From positions 30,922 to 94,921 of the forward strand of contig NW_020312101.1 in NCBI RefSeq assembly GCF_002999335.1: DNA of 64,000 bases, given 5' to 3'. The notes beneath the pieces were generated by a model. The model was given only the letters and a program-made list of their open reading frames with translations, had not been told where the DNA came from and ran no database searches. The DNA comes from Cyclospora cayetanensis (lineage: Eukaryota; Apicomplexa; Conoidasida; Eucoccidiorida; Eimeriidae). A program made the translations under genes and the position numbers. Below are positions 45,549-56,710 of this stretch, piece by piece; within the stretch, counting starts at the first letter, position 1; the number at the start of each line of letters is the position of its first letter.

Positions 45549-48500
45549 CTATACAGCTGCAGCGGTGAGGGCCTTCTCTGTGGCCCTGGCCTCAGCAGCG
45601 GCACGCAAAGTCGCCAATGTGTGCATACACCTCATGTTGAATGCAGCAGCAACAGCTCCGCAGCAGCCGCCAACAAGAACCCGCAAAGGAACAGAAGCAA
45701 ACAAGGCCTTAAAACCGCCAGACACTGCGGCCTCATGCAAAGCGCGAGCAATGCCGATTACGCCTGGAGAAAACACAAGGCAGCATCGACAAAAAGTACA
45801 TGCTGGGCGAGGAGAAGCAAAAAGACGCAGCAGTAAACTGGTGGATGAATGCATTCGTGCATATGGATTCGCGCGGCCTAATGAAACATCCGATATTTGT
45901 TGTTCGGGCGGGAGCCGCTTTTCCTGACACAACGTCAATACTCCCTCACCAGAGAAGCGCTTGGATCCTTCGAGATCTGCTGCAGCCTGACGCACAACAA
46001 GTGCCCTGGCTGCGTCCATAGGAGATGCAGCAATTCCTGCGAGGCTCGAGCTCAAACCACCAATCAAAGCTGCCTCCGCGTATTGGGCAGCCCTGCAGTA
46101 ACGACAACGGCAGAAAACGCGGCCCATCCTGTGTAAAAAGGCCGAGTAAGAAAAAAAGATGAGGATATTCCTAAACCAAGCAAACAAGCGTTAAGAGAGC
46201 TGCTAGAAACACAAGAAGAATAGGATTTTGAAGCGTCCTAAGAAAGCGCATGTTGTGCGGCCATTCGTGGCCCTCACATCGAAAAGCGGGTTTCCATGAC
46301 TAGCGTCTGTCTTAGCTTAGTACTATCCGATTAAATACTGACACTCTAGGCACGCAGAAACCACTTTGTGGATGTACCTTGGTGCAGCAGCTGCAGCAGC
46401 TCCCGCGGATAAGCTGCTGCAGTGCTCGCCTTCTTCGGTCGCCTTCGCTGCTGTCCGAAACAACGGCTGCTGCGCCGTCAAACCTGCGACTTTTTCCCGC
46501 AAACATCTGCAAAGCCCCCATAAAGAGGCACTTTTGCTTGTGCTTCTGTCCGCACTAGCGGCGTCCTCCATGAGTGGGGCAGTGCCTTTCGAGGCGGGAG
46601 CACCCCCCGTGCGCGCTGTCGCACATGCTTGAAGTCTATTGGCGCGATGTTTTAGCGTCTGGAAAAATGCCTTCAGCCGCTTGGAGGCCGTTCCGTTGAC
46701 AAAGCGGAAGAGAGCATCGCGTGCAATCGTCGAAGGGACCGCGCGCTGGAGAGCAGGTAAAGCCGAATGCATCATTTGTAGGGCCTGCAGATGCAGGGGG
46801 GGACGCACATCGACAAGCATCAAGGAAGAACAGAGGGGGATGAGGAAGACTCAACGAAGACGTGCCTGAAGGGAGCAATGATTAGGTGTGTCATCTTGCA
46901 GCCTGCTTGCCCTCGTCGAGGTGTGGTGGTGTATACAGGTGTAGCGTCATGTGTGTCGCAGTTACTTCGCTTGTGCTCTTTGCAAGCCCCTTCTGCCGGT
47001 AAGCCTTCATCGCGTCATGGGGAGTTTTGTATACCACGCCTGCGCTGTCCGTGCAGACAGCCGCCAAAGCGCTCGCAACAGACGGAGGGAGATCTGCATC
47101 CAACGAGCAGCAGGAGGCGGTCCAGCGCATGCAGCAGCAGGTGTGGCAGCGTCGGTCCGCAAAGGGAGTAAGCAAGCGCAACCAGCGGTGCAAGAAAACT
47201 CGACGCCGTTATGATTTTCAAAAGGGAGAGATATGCGGGGTAGGGAAGCGGCGAGAGACAGTAAGTTTCTTCGTTGTTAATCGCTCTGAAGGGCCTCGCA
47301 GCCTTGCAAGCTCTCTTATCTTTCCCAAGCGTAGCGGCACACTTGCACACAACAGCCACACCAGCAGAAATCCTCAGAAGGCTTTCGAGCAAAAGCCTGA
47401 GCGTTGGATGCCTTACGCGGGGCAAGCCGCTTAAGCGCAGCGGTCGTGTGCAACTGCGCCAAACTGCAAATGAGGCTGTACGGCAAGTCTCCAAGCAACA
47501 AGGCCGGCAAGGCTCCCTCATACAGAGAGGCGAGAGTGAGCTCCTGAAGCACACGCATCTCACTCGAGAGAAGCAGCAGAAGCAGCCCGTGCAGAAGCAG
47601 CAGAAGCAGCAGAAGCACCAAAAGCTCTAGGCCTGCGAGTTAAGTACCTCCAACGGTCGATCCATTGTCGAAAAGCGCGCGCGAAGTGTATCTGCAGCAA
47701 ATGTGACAGCCCACAAGCCACAAAAGAGTCTCCAAGAGGCAGACATTTGCGCCGTGAGGCCGTGTGCTGACGCAAGTTCGACTGAAAAATCTACAAGAGG
47801 CGAAAGGAGAGCCAAGTTGCGCACCGATGGGATACAGGAGCGTCTGGACATACAGCCGAGTAAGGGCCCCACTGAGGAGTCGCTGCCCGTCTGTACACCT
47901 TGGAATTGCAGCTAACGCAGCTGCCTTGGCCGCTGTACCTGCTGCTGCTGCTGCTGCTGCTGCAGAGCGGCGAACACCCTGCGCCAGGCATCGCGCTCTC
48001 ACGCCTGAGTCACCCAAAGCGAACACTTTCAATGGGGATTTTGCCAGCCTGCCTGCCCCAGAGTGCAACGCATGCATACCCCTGCTGTTTCGGTGAAAGC
48101 GCATGCGCTCGTACCATGCTGCCTCCCCTTTGTTTGTGCACTTGGCGAGCGCGTCGCTCCAGCGTGCAGGAGCTGTGGCGATTTCTCGCGCATGCACCGC
48201 TAACACTGCTTGCCCGTCCTCCCCCATCCCCCCCATTACATGGCCACTTCCGCTGTGCGGGGAGGCTAGCCATACAGGGCCCCGCCTCCAGCCCTCTGCT
48301 ACATACCTAGGAGGCAGTGCTTGTTGCAGGACTGCCTCTGCACCTGCTGCTGCTGCTGCGTTTGGTCTTGAGCCTCGGCTTCTTCCTGCTGGCGCAAGAA
48401 CGCACTTTCACAGGAGTCACAGAGAGCTCTGAGACGTGTGGGCGCCTTTCTGCCGTATGCACGCACCTCAGGGGCCCCTGGAAGCCCCCCCATCACCAAC

Positions 48501-48924
48501 AGGGCGTCGCGGGAATGCGAGAAGGGAGGGGCGTGCAGCAGAAGGCGCATGCGCCAGGCGGCAGCCGCTAAATACGCGCATGTGACGCAGGAGCAGGAGG
48601 AAGGAGTCGCACTTGCGTTCCATTTTCTGCAGCCTCAACCTGAGGCCAAGGGATTCCCCCAATGCCCAGCGGGGGAAATGCATGCGCTAAGAGGAAGCGG
48701 CTGGGGTCGCTTGCTCGCAGTGGTGCTGCTGCTGGTGTCAAGAGGAGCCCTCTGTCAGGGGAGAGGATGCGATACAAGGCGGAGGAAGACGGGCTTGAGG
48801 AGGCGGCTGGGGGAGTGGCAGGCAGTGCGCCTCCTGGTGTCGATTGAAACACTCGTCCCTGTCCTGGCTGCAGCAGCAGCAGCGCGAAGAGCAGCAGCAG
48901 CGGCGGCGCGTGCGGCGCCGACAT
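45549..48924 (-). CDS. Divergent mitochondrial carrier family (SLC25-type) protein
   Basis: Inner-membrane metabolite carrier with six helices in three repeats. Helix 1: FCGLWAVTFAADTLRARF (about 47760-47690), in which the P of the PxD signature is replaced by A. Helix 2: LYEGALPALLLGDLPYSLI (about 47530-47470). Helix 3: TDSAGVVYKTPHDAMKAYRQ (about 47060-46990, intact PxD..K). Helix 4: ALQRAVPSTIARDALFRFV (from 46784). Helix 5: LAGIAASPMDAARALVVRQ (46092-45950, intact PxD..R). Helix 6: GFKALFASVPLRVLVGG (45763-45549). Supported 3' exons: 46784-46378, 46092-45950 and 45763-45549, with phases that join cleanly (R/AAQYAEAAL and S/GVIGIAR). The 5' portion (47800-48924, Ala/Gln-rich, ATG tentatively 48924) is uncertain. 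Substrate unknown. Confidence 0.6.
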
Positions 48925-51900
48925 GGTCGTGTGTGTTTTGCAGCTCCTGTTGACAGTGGTGCTCTTGATGCCAGAGGTGCCCGTGCTGCCTTCTCAGGTG
49001 GCACAGGGGTTGTGTAACTGGCGTCGCTGCGGAGAGTCGATACTGTGTTTGCACCTCAGGTGCGCGTAAACGGCGCTGCCTCCCCCTACGCGTGTAGGGC
49101 CCCCCGCCTCGATTTGCCGCTTAGCAGGTCGAGGGCGAATTCCTGACCGGCGTGTTGTTTTAGACCCTTTTAAAGGGAAAACAGGGTTCTCTGGGGACGG
49201 TGTCTCTACAGCAGACAGGGGAAGAGAGAGGAAAAAGAAGAGGTGGTGGTGGTCGGTCACGTAAGGGAAGCAATGACCCCTCGTCTGCCGCGGGAAGACA
49301 TGCTGGGCATGGGTGTGTGTCTGCATGTATGTATGTGTGTGTGTGGGCGCATGTGCTTGTGTGTATGTCTATTAAGAGAAAGGAGCGATCAGGGCAGTGA
49401 TATTCTGGCACTCGGCTGCGGCTGGATTGAGGCTACAGCGTACTAAGCCACGCACGACAGGCCCTCTCCCTTAGCACGGGGTTCCGCTGCCGCAGGGGAG
49501 CTGCTGCTGCTGCCGTGCGAGGGGTGGTTTTCCCCAGTGATTCGGCCGTATGTTTTTTGCTTATTTGTTGAAATTGTGTGTTTGGGAGTTACGCCGAGGG
49601 TTTACAGTCAGATGTATGCAGTACTCGCTGCAGACCGTGCAGCTGATGCGGGGAGGCGTGCAGCTCGGCGGGGGTCTACGAATAGGTACTCCTTCAAGCA
49701 GTTACGGCAGGAGATTGGTTATTAGTGCTGTCTCTCCCTCGAGACTTCGCTCTTCAAACCCTTTTAGAGGGTAATAACAGAGCGGACACATGGGGAAACC
49801 CTTTGGAAAGGGGCTAGTAGGGATAGAACTGGTTTGCAGCAAGTACCGCGGGGGGTCTTGGGAAGCGATAGAAAGAGAGCACGAGGGGGGTTTTTCGCGA
49901 GGTCTCTACGCAGTGTTCGCCTTGAGCTTTCTTAGGAGTTGTAGCTACTTTAGGGTTTGGAACGCACAGTAGACTCTCCGCGGCCTGCTGCCCAGGCATT
50001 CAAGACAGCAGTGGGCGCTCTGTGGCATCGTTGAAGATGGAACAGGCGCGGAATATGTGTAGCAAAATTCAAAAGCATCATCTACATTCAAATGCATACA
50101 GAAACTAACGGAGATACCAGGAACGTGGACTGGCGGGTTATCTTCAGGGGGAAGGGAATTAGGCGAAAAAGGCACGTGCAAACAGCGTGCTCATTCAGAA
50201 ATTCATGTCAAGCCTTCGCTGTTACTGCTGGCATTGGGTGGTCTTGCGGCTGCTAGGTGTTTTGCTATCTTCTTATGGCTGTTCACAATGCAGCTCGTGA
50301 GCAGCGAAACGGGAAGACTTCGCGTCCGAGAGGGGTCGAGTCACCTACCCAAAACAGCGTAGTGGGGGCTCCCCTATCTGCGTGTTGACACCAATACATT
50401 TGATGATGCTTTTTACTTCGTCCTCCTCAATAGAGCTCAGACTGAAGCGAGGGGGCATATTGCCGGCGGTCCTCGTCAAACGCGTTCTTCGCTGTATCTT
50501 AGGACGTCGGCGCTGGCAATGCTCTGCAACCCATACGCGAAGAAGCACCCTTGTATGTCACTAGACGCATTCCGCAATGCCTCTCTTCTGCTAAGTTGCT
50601 TCAGTCTAGGGTCCTGCTAACCCTCACTTACTCAACTCCTCAAGGTTACCGTCTGTAGTACCCGCCGTTCACCAAAGTGTTAAGCTCTGCGCAGAGTAAG
50701 GACGAAGGCACACCTATTGGATTAAAAAATCTGTCCGCGCGCAGCTGCCTGGCCTGAAACTTTGCTAACGGCTGCTCCGCTCTCTGTCAAAGGGATGAAG
50801 AGACTCACTCCCACTTACCGTTCACGTCAACATTCAACACGCCAGGTAGTGCGGCTTTACTCTTACAGCCGAGGAGCCTGCTTTTCCATATATCGCACCC
50901 CTCCTTGGTGTCTGGCTTGCTTTTCCAAGGGAAACGGACCTTCGCCTATGCAGAAGATTATCAAATCAGCCTCAGTACAGCAAGAACTGTTGTCAGACTA
51001 TCGCCGGCAGAGCACCGTCAACGAAGGACTGGCTGGAACTGAGCGTGAGGGATGCTCAAAGACAGGGCAGTTTTCATCTTCAGCGACGCATAGTTTTCAG
51101 CGAGTAAGAGAGTATGCATGCATTAGACGGACAATTGAGTGCGATGGCAATACCATCCCATGAAGTCAGTTGACCACTCATGGTAGTTGCTGCCTTTGCA
51201 AAAGTCTCTCGCGAGGGTGGCACCAAGCATGCCTGTCTGAGGAATTTTGCCCTTTGTATCTTCTGGCTATCGGCACTGGGTCGTTGAAGGGTGTGGAGGA
51301 ATAAGAAGACCAAAGCCCTGCTCCTATTTCTGCTGATCTCCCCGACCCTTGCTCTCCTCCGTTTCCGTTCGCCACTCTACGGGTAGATAGGTGAGTACGT
51401 CAGCGGATGAACACTAGAAAAGACTACTACATCTGCCGCTACTCCACAGAAAGGCTTTGAACTGCGCCTTTATATGAATTTATGATCTGAGCGTTCACTG
51501 CAGTGTACGTGGTGACGCCCTGCCACATGCTGGACGAGCCACTTGAACCAGAAGTGAGTGATATCTTCACAGGTGCATTTCCAGCCAATCCACATGCATC
51601 CAGCACACAAGGTACCTCCCTACCCAACCCGTTGGCTTGTGCGGGTTCTGCGGCCGGCGAAACAGCCTGGAGAGCGCCCTCAGAAGGAGGGGTTACTTGC
51701 TTCGGCAGCTACCTGATGAGACAAACGCGCGTTTGGATTTACGTAATGAAGGGATATATATGCCTCAACGAGCAGAACTTAGAAGCAAGGCCCCTACAGA
51801 AGAGGCAGCTTTTCGCAGCAACTTGCTGCGCTCGAGGCGAACTCTCCCCGCTGGACGTGCGTCCTATGTCTGGGGGTGTATCCTCGTCTCGTGTTTTCTG

Positions 51901-51969
51901 ACCACGACTAGTACTTTCCCCGTCGAGGCACAGCCTTCCCCCCACCCGTTCCCCACGGAGTCGCGTTCC
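48925..51969. other. Intergenic with a possible small membrane-protein exon at its right end
   Basis: A plus-strand frame at about 51640-51987 is protein-like (SLESALRRRGYLLRQLPDE; then SYVWGCILVSCFLTTT as a single hydrophobic helix). It overlaps the last 18 bases of the convergent LIG1 gene. No start or upstream exons could be placed (a fragment at 50930-51120 is also weakly protein-like). GT-rich DNA lies at 49310-49372. Otherwise nothing is visible. Confidence 0.3.
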
Positions 51970-54900
51970 TCAATCAACGCGCGATGAGTTTTCCTCTGTT
52001 TTTCCTGCTTCGTCCGTCGCCCCTTCGATCGCGTCCTCTACCACCTCCACGGGCACTGGCTGCGCTTCGCGCGTCGACTCCACGCTGGCTTCAGGCGCAG
52101 CGGGCTCTAAGAGATCTTTAGGATCGTCATGATGTTTGAACTGATTCAAGTACAAGCACCACAGCTCTCTGGCTGTGGTGGCTTGCTCCGGCTTCTTGTC
52201 CTCTCGCAGTCGTAGAAATCGGGGAAAGCGGAGGCTCACGCCCTATACAGGAGATACAGGGAACTGCGCAGCCTTCAGTCAAAGAGCCCTTCCTCAACAT
52301 GGCTGCCATGCAGTGCAGCTCTTCCAAAAGTTCAACTTGCAGCTCGCAGCAGCCGAGACAGACCAGCTGTTGGCAACTAGCTGGCCTGAGCTACCCCTAA
52401 ACTAGGGCACTAGGCCTACCTTTCCTTCCGAGCTTTCATAGCGAGACGCCGTATGCACGGGCGAAATCGAGAGATCAGCTGCCGCGCATTCCCAGACTTC
52501 GGTAGCATCCAGCCACACGTCTGGCTCCTGAGAGAAGCAGAGAAAGCGCAACAACGCTCGCCACTCTGGAAGAGCTCGAAAGGCGACAGAGAAGCCAGCG
52601 CTACGTGGCATCGCCTCCCGGTGCACCGCCGCGGAGGCCGTCACCAAATAAACTTCGTTTCAGACTCTCAGATACAGGAGCCCTAAGCAGCACCCTACAT
52701 TCCGCCTTGAACGCTTCATCTGCTCTCGCAGTCGTCAGCTCTCCCCTCCTCCTTCCACCTCCCTTCCCGCGATAAAAAGCCGCTCAACAGCAACGCCCCC
52801 ATTGGAGCCCTACTAACCAGTTCGCAGTCGAAATACGGCTTCTTGTCACAAATTGTGTGGTCCTTGAGTCTCTCATAATGCGACTGCAGCTCCTCATTAG
52901 AAAATCCTGTGCCTGCCTTGCATGTACTCTGAAAGACTTCAGCCCCCGAGTCGTAGACTGCCAAGAGATATGCTCCAAAAACACCGCTCCGCTTTCCCTA
53001 GGATCGCAGCACACCACCCCCTACTGCAAAACATTGATTCCCAGATGCCGCCGAAAGCGCGAGCCATCAACACGAACAAAAACTACAAGAAGAAAAACAT
53101 CTACAACAAAAACATCAACAACAAGATCAAAAACATCTACAACAAAACAACAAGAACAACATCCACAAGAAAAAACAAGAACAAAAACATGTACAACAAG
53201 AACAAAAACAAGAACAAAAACATTCACAACAAGAACTTCTACAACAAGAACAAAAACATCTACAACAATAGCAAAAACATCCCCAAGAACAACAAACACG
53301 GCAATAAATACCATTAGGAACCCCTTCTCCCTTCGAAAGAAGACGCCTGTTCAGGCGTGCGCAGCTCCCTCTTTTCGTGACTCAATAAGATTGTTCTCTC
53401 GAAAGCTCAGTGCATTCTCGAGCGCTACGTAGAGTAGGGCATTCTTTGAATTGATGCAGAGAAAAATAACAACTGGGAAGAGCGTGTACTTTGCCATAGA
53501 ACGCGCCAATGGGGACCAGATCGACGGTGTCTGTGAGGCCTTCGACATAGTCTTTTTTCACTTTGAGCCATGAGTTACAACGTCGGGAAGGTTCATAGGG
53601 AGCGTCAACTCCCAGAGACTTGACCATTAGACCTTCGCAATTGCCTGAAGCAGCGTCATGACAAGCCACGCCTCGTTTGACGCTCAGCGCGCATTCTCAT
53701 TGAAGGGCCACAACGAGAGCTTGAGCGATGCGTCAGGCAAACAGGGGAGCAGCTAGAAGGATATCTTTTCGACATAAAATACAGGGGAGGAAGAGGTGGA
53801 TGGTGGGAAGAAAAGGTGGTCGCCTCTTGGATGGTCTGTCTGTCGAGGGCGTGCATGCATGCATGGAAACTTACTTTTGATGGCGTCCATTAGGAATTGT
53901 CTGAACTCGCCTTCGTCGCGCGTCTCCCGGTGTTTCGCCTGTTGGATTCTCGGATTTTTCGAGAGGTGGATAGCCGAGTGCAAGAGTTCTCGGCGCTCTT
54001 TGAGGGGCTTGTCGAGAGCTGAGACGCCGTTGAGATGCATGCAGTCAAACAGGAAGAGCGCCACTTGCACGGTGATCTCGCCGACCTCTACGCCTTTACG
54101 CCGTCGCGTTGACAGCACTTGGAAGGGCAACAGCTGATTCTGCTCCGGGTCGTATGCAACAACCTCCGCATCCAACACACAACTCTGCGTCGAACTCGCG
54201 AGGTTCTCCAGCACCAACCGTGACAAATCTGGAAAGCGGTCCGTCACATCCTCCTGGCTGCGGCTAAACAGACGAACTGTCAGCGGTGAATTTGCAGCAG
54301 AATTGATGGCAGAGCCCTCTTTCTCTCCCTTTTCTGCTAAGGAGACAGTAGATTTCAGAGGACTTGTCGCAACCGCTGCTCGCAGACCCTTGTCTTCGGG
54401 AAGCGTCTGCACGCGTTTTTCTTGTCTGCCAAAGCTGAGTTGCTGCTGCTGCAGCTTCTGTTGCGATTTATTCTTGCTGCCACTGCTGCTACTGCCACTG
54501 CCACTGCCACTGCTGCTGCCACTGCTGCTGCTACTACTGCCGCTGCTGCTACTCGAGTGACACTCGATCAGCTTCTGCAGCTCCTGGAATTGGTGGAGGG
54601 GGAGGACGTGAACCTGAATCCTCTCCCCATCGTACTTGAACTCGCAAGTGTACTGCGTGTCTTTGAGGTGGACAGCGACTTCCGCATAGCCCTTAGTAGG
54701 CCTCGCCAGCATGGGGAGCAGCGGCACGCCTGGCGTGCAGGGGCAGAGCTGCGACAGCGTCTCGGCGGCTGCCCCCCGCAGCAGCTGCTGCAGCAGCAAA
54801 TCCAAGAAAGGCAGCTCGCACAAGGCCCTCCTGAGAGCCGTGTCGAAGCGGGAGAGCATGAGCTCGAGCGTAGGAGGCGCGAAGGACGAGGGGAGGAGGA

Positions 54901-56678
54901 GGCGCTGGCGTTCCCTCCCCTCCTCCCTTGGCGGGGGGGGAGCCGTAGCGGCTACTTCTGCAGCTGCTTCGCGCTGCTGCTGCATCAGCGCAGGCTCCAG
55001 ATCTGCGGCCAAGAAGGCGTCCTCGGACCCTTTGAAGGTTCGCACATCGCCGATGGCAGGAAAATTGCCGCGTGCATTGTGCGTCAAACAAAACGCGAAG
55101 GCTATGGCCTGCATGCACATGCCGAGGCGGAAGAAGCCGCAAGGGAAGGGGCGAGAGAAGCCGTCATTCAAGCCAACTGGCAGCAGCATCCCGACCTGGA
55201 AACTGTAAAACAAATAGACCGCAAAATTGCTGCACACCTGCCTCTGGAGGCGTGGGATGCACCTAACGCATCCTGCACTCCAGAAGACGAGCACCCCACC
55301 TGATACACCGAGGCAAATCCACAGCCGACACGCATGCGCTGCTGCAGGAAACGTGTGATAAAGCGAGGCTCGGAGCCTTTGGCAGCCACGAGAAGCTCCC
55401 TGATGAGTCCCTTCTTTCGCATTTGAGCCGCCTTGCCATTGCACGTCGCAATCTGCTGCATGCGACTAAAAACGCGGTGTATAGACAGCCGGCACGGAGG
55501 CGCTAAGGTCCGCACGCGGGAGTTCAAATGCTCCGCGACAAGGCCCAAGTCTTCAAGGCGCCTCAACTCTGCACATTTTGCAAACAAACGGTGTGCATCA
55601 TGACGACGAGTTGCTCGCGAACGTCGCAGCTGGCCCCCCTCGCCAACAATCCCTTCCTCCGTCCGCAACATAATCTCGACTCGAGCATGCAGCAACAACA
55701 CCTCACCCTTCTTCAAGTTCGCCTCAGAGGCGCCATACGTGTCTGCCATAGCCCGAAGAACGAGCGCATCACCGACTCCAGTCTCAACATTCAAAAAATC
55801 CGCAGCCACGCGATTCAGACAAAAGTATGCCGCAGCACCCAAAGACTGCGCGGTCACACACGCATGCATGCGCACCACACGCAGCAGAGAAAACGACTTC
55901 CCTCGCACATCTGCGCGGCGCGGTGCGCTTTGAGGGAAAACAGGAACAACGAAAATACACACCCCAAATGTACCAATAAGAGTTGCCACCACGAATATAT
56001 CAACATACTAATAGCTGCCATACCACCAACACCCCTGAAACAACTCCAATAATTGCTACCATACCACCCCTGCACCAAATCCAACAATAGCTACCATAAG
56101 AACTCCAATAGTAGCCACCATACCACCCCTGCAGCAACTCCAATAATAGCTACCACATCACCCCTGCAGCAACTGCAATAATAGCCACCGTAACAACATT
56201 GATAATAGCCACCGTACCACCACCCCTGCAGCAACGACCCCAGCTGCTTCCCAGACAGCGCAAAATCAGCAGCCAAGGGAAAAACAGCAGCCACACCGCA
56301 TACTTGAGGACAAGAAAAGATGATAATACGGAAGAGGTTCGTCAGGATTAAAGCCTGCTTCTTTGCACTTCCTGCACCGCTATTCTTCAGCTCCTCAACG
56401 CGTTTAAGAGCATCCGACAACACCGAAAAACTGGCATAAGCAACACACAAGCCACATACTCCTACAGACGCAACTGCAGCTCCCCCCCCAATCTACGCAC
56501 CTACCCCAGAGAGAACACAACAGGTGCACTGGATCCCTTAAGGCCTACCCCCTGTACGTACTAGAGGTTTCCGCAGGCGTCGCTGTTCGCTTTGACGTCA
56601 AAGAGTGCAGGATCAAACTCCGCAGATGCGATATCCGCAGACGGATGGGTTACACGGCAAGCAAACAAGCTGCCTGTC

Positions 56679-56710
<32 letters not shown>

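Noticed and set aside
53021..53314. Val/Phe-rich minus-strand frame resembling membrane helices
   Set aside because: Produced by the AAC/GTT repeat in a LIG1 intron; flanking exons are joined in phase without it.
54422..55303. 293-codon plus-strand frame opposite LIG1 exon 8
   Set aside because: Kept open by CTG repeats. The opposite strand contains KYDGER and other ligase motifs.
55985..56240. Regularly spaced repeats that might suggest a CRISPR array
   Set aside because: The repeats are imperfect and contiguous, lie in a eukaryotic intron and have no unique spacers.
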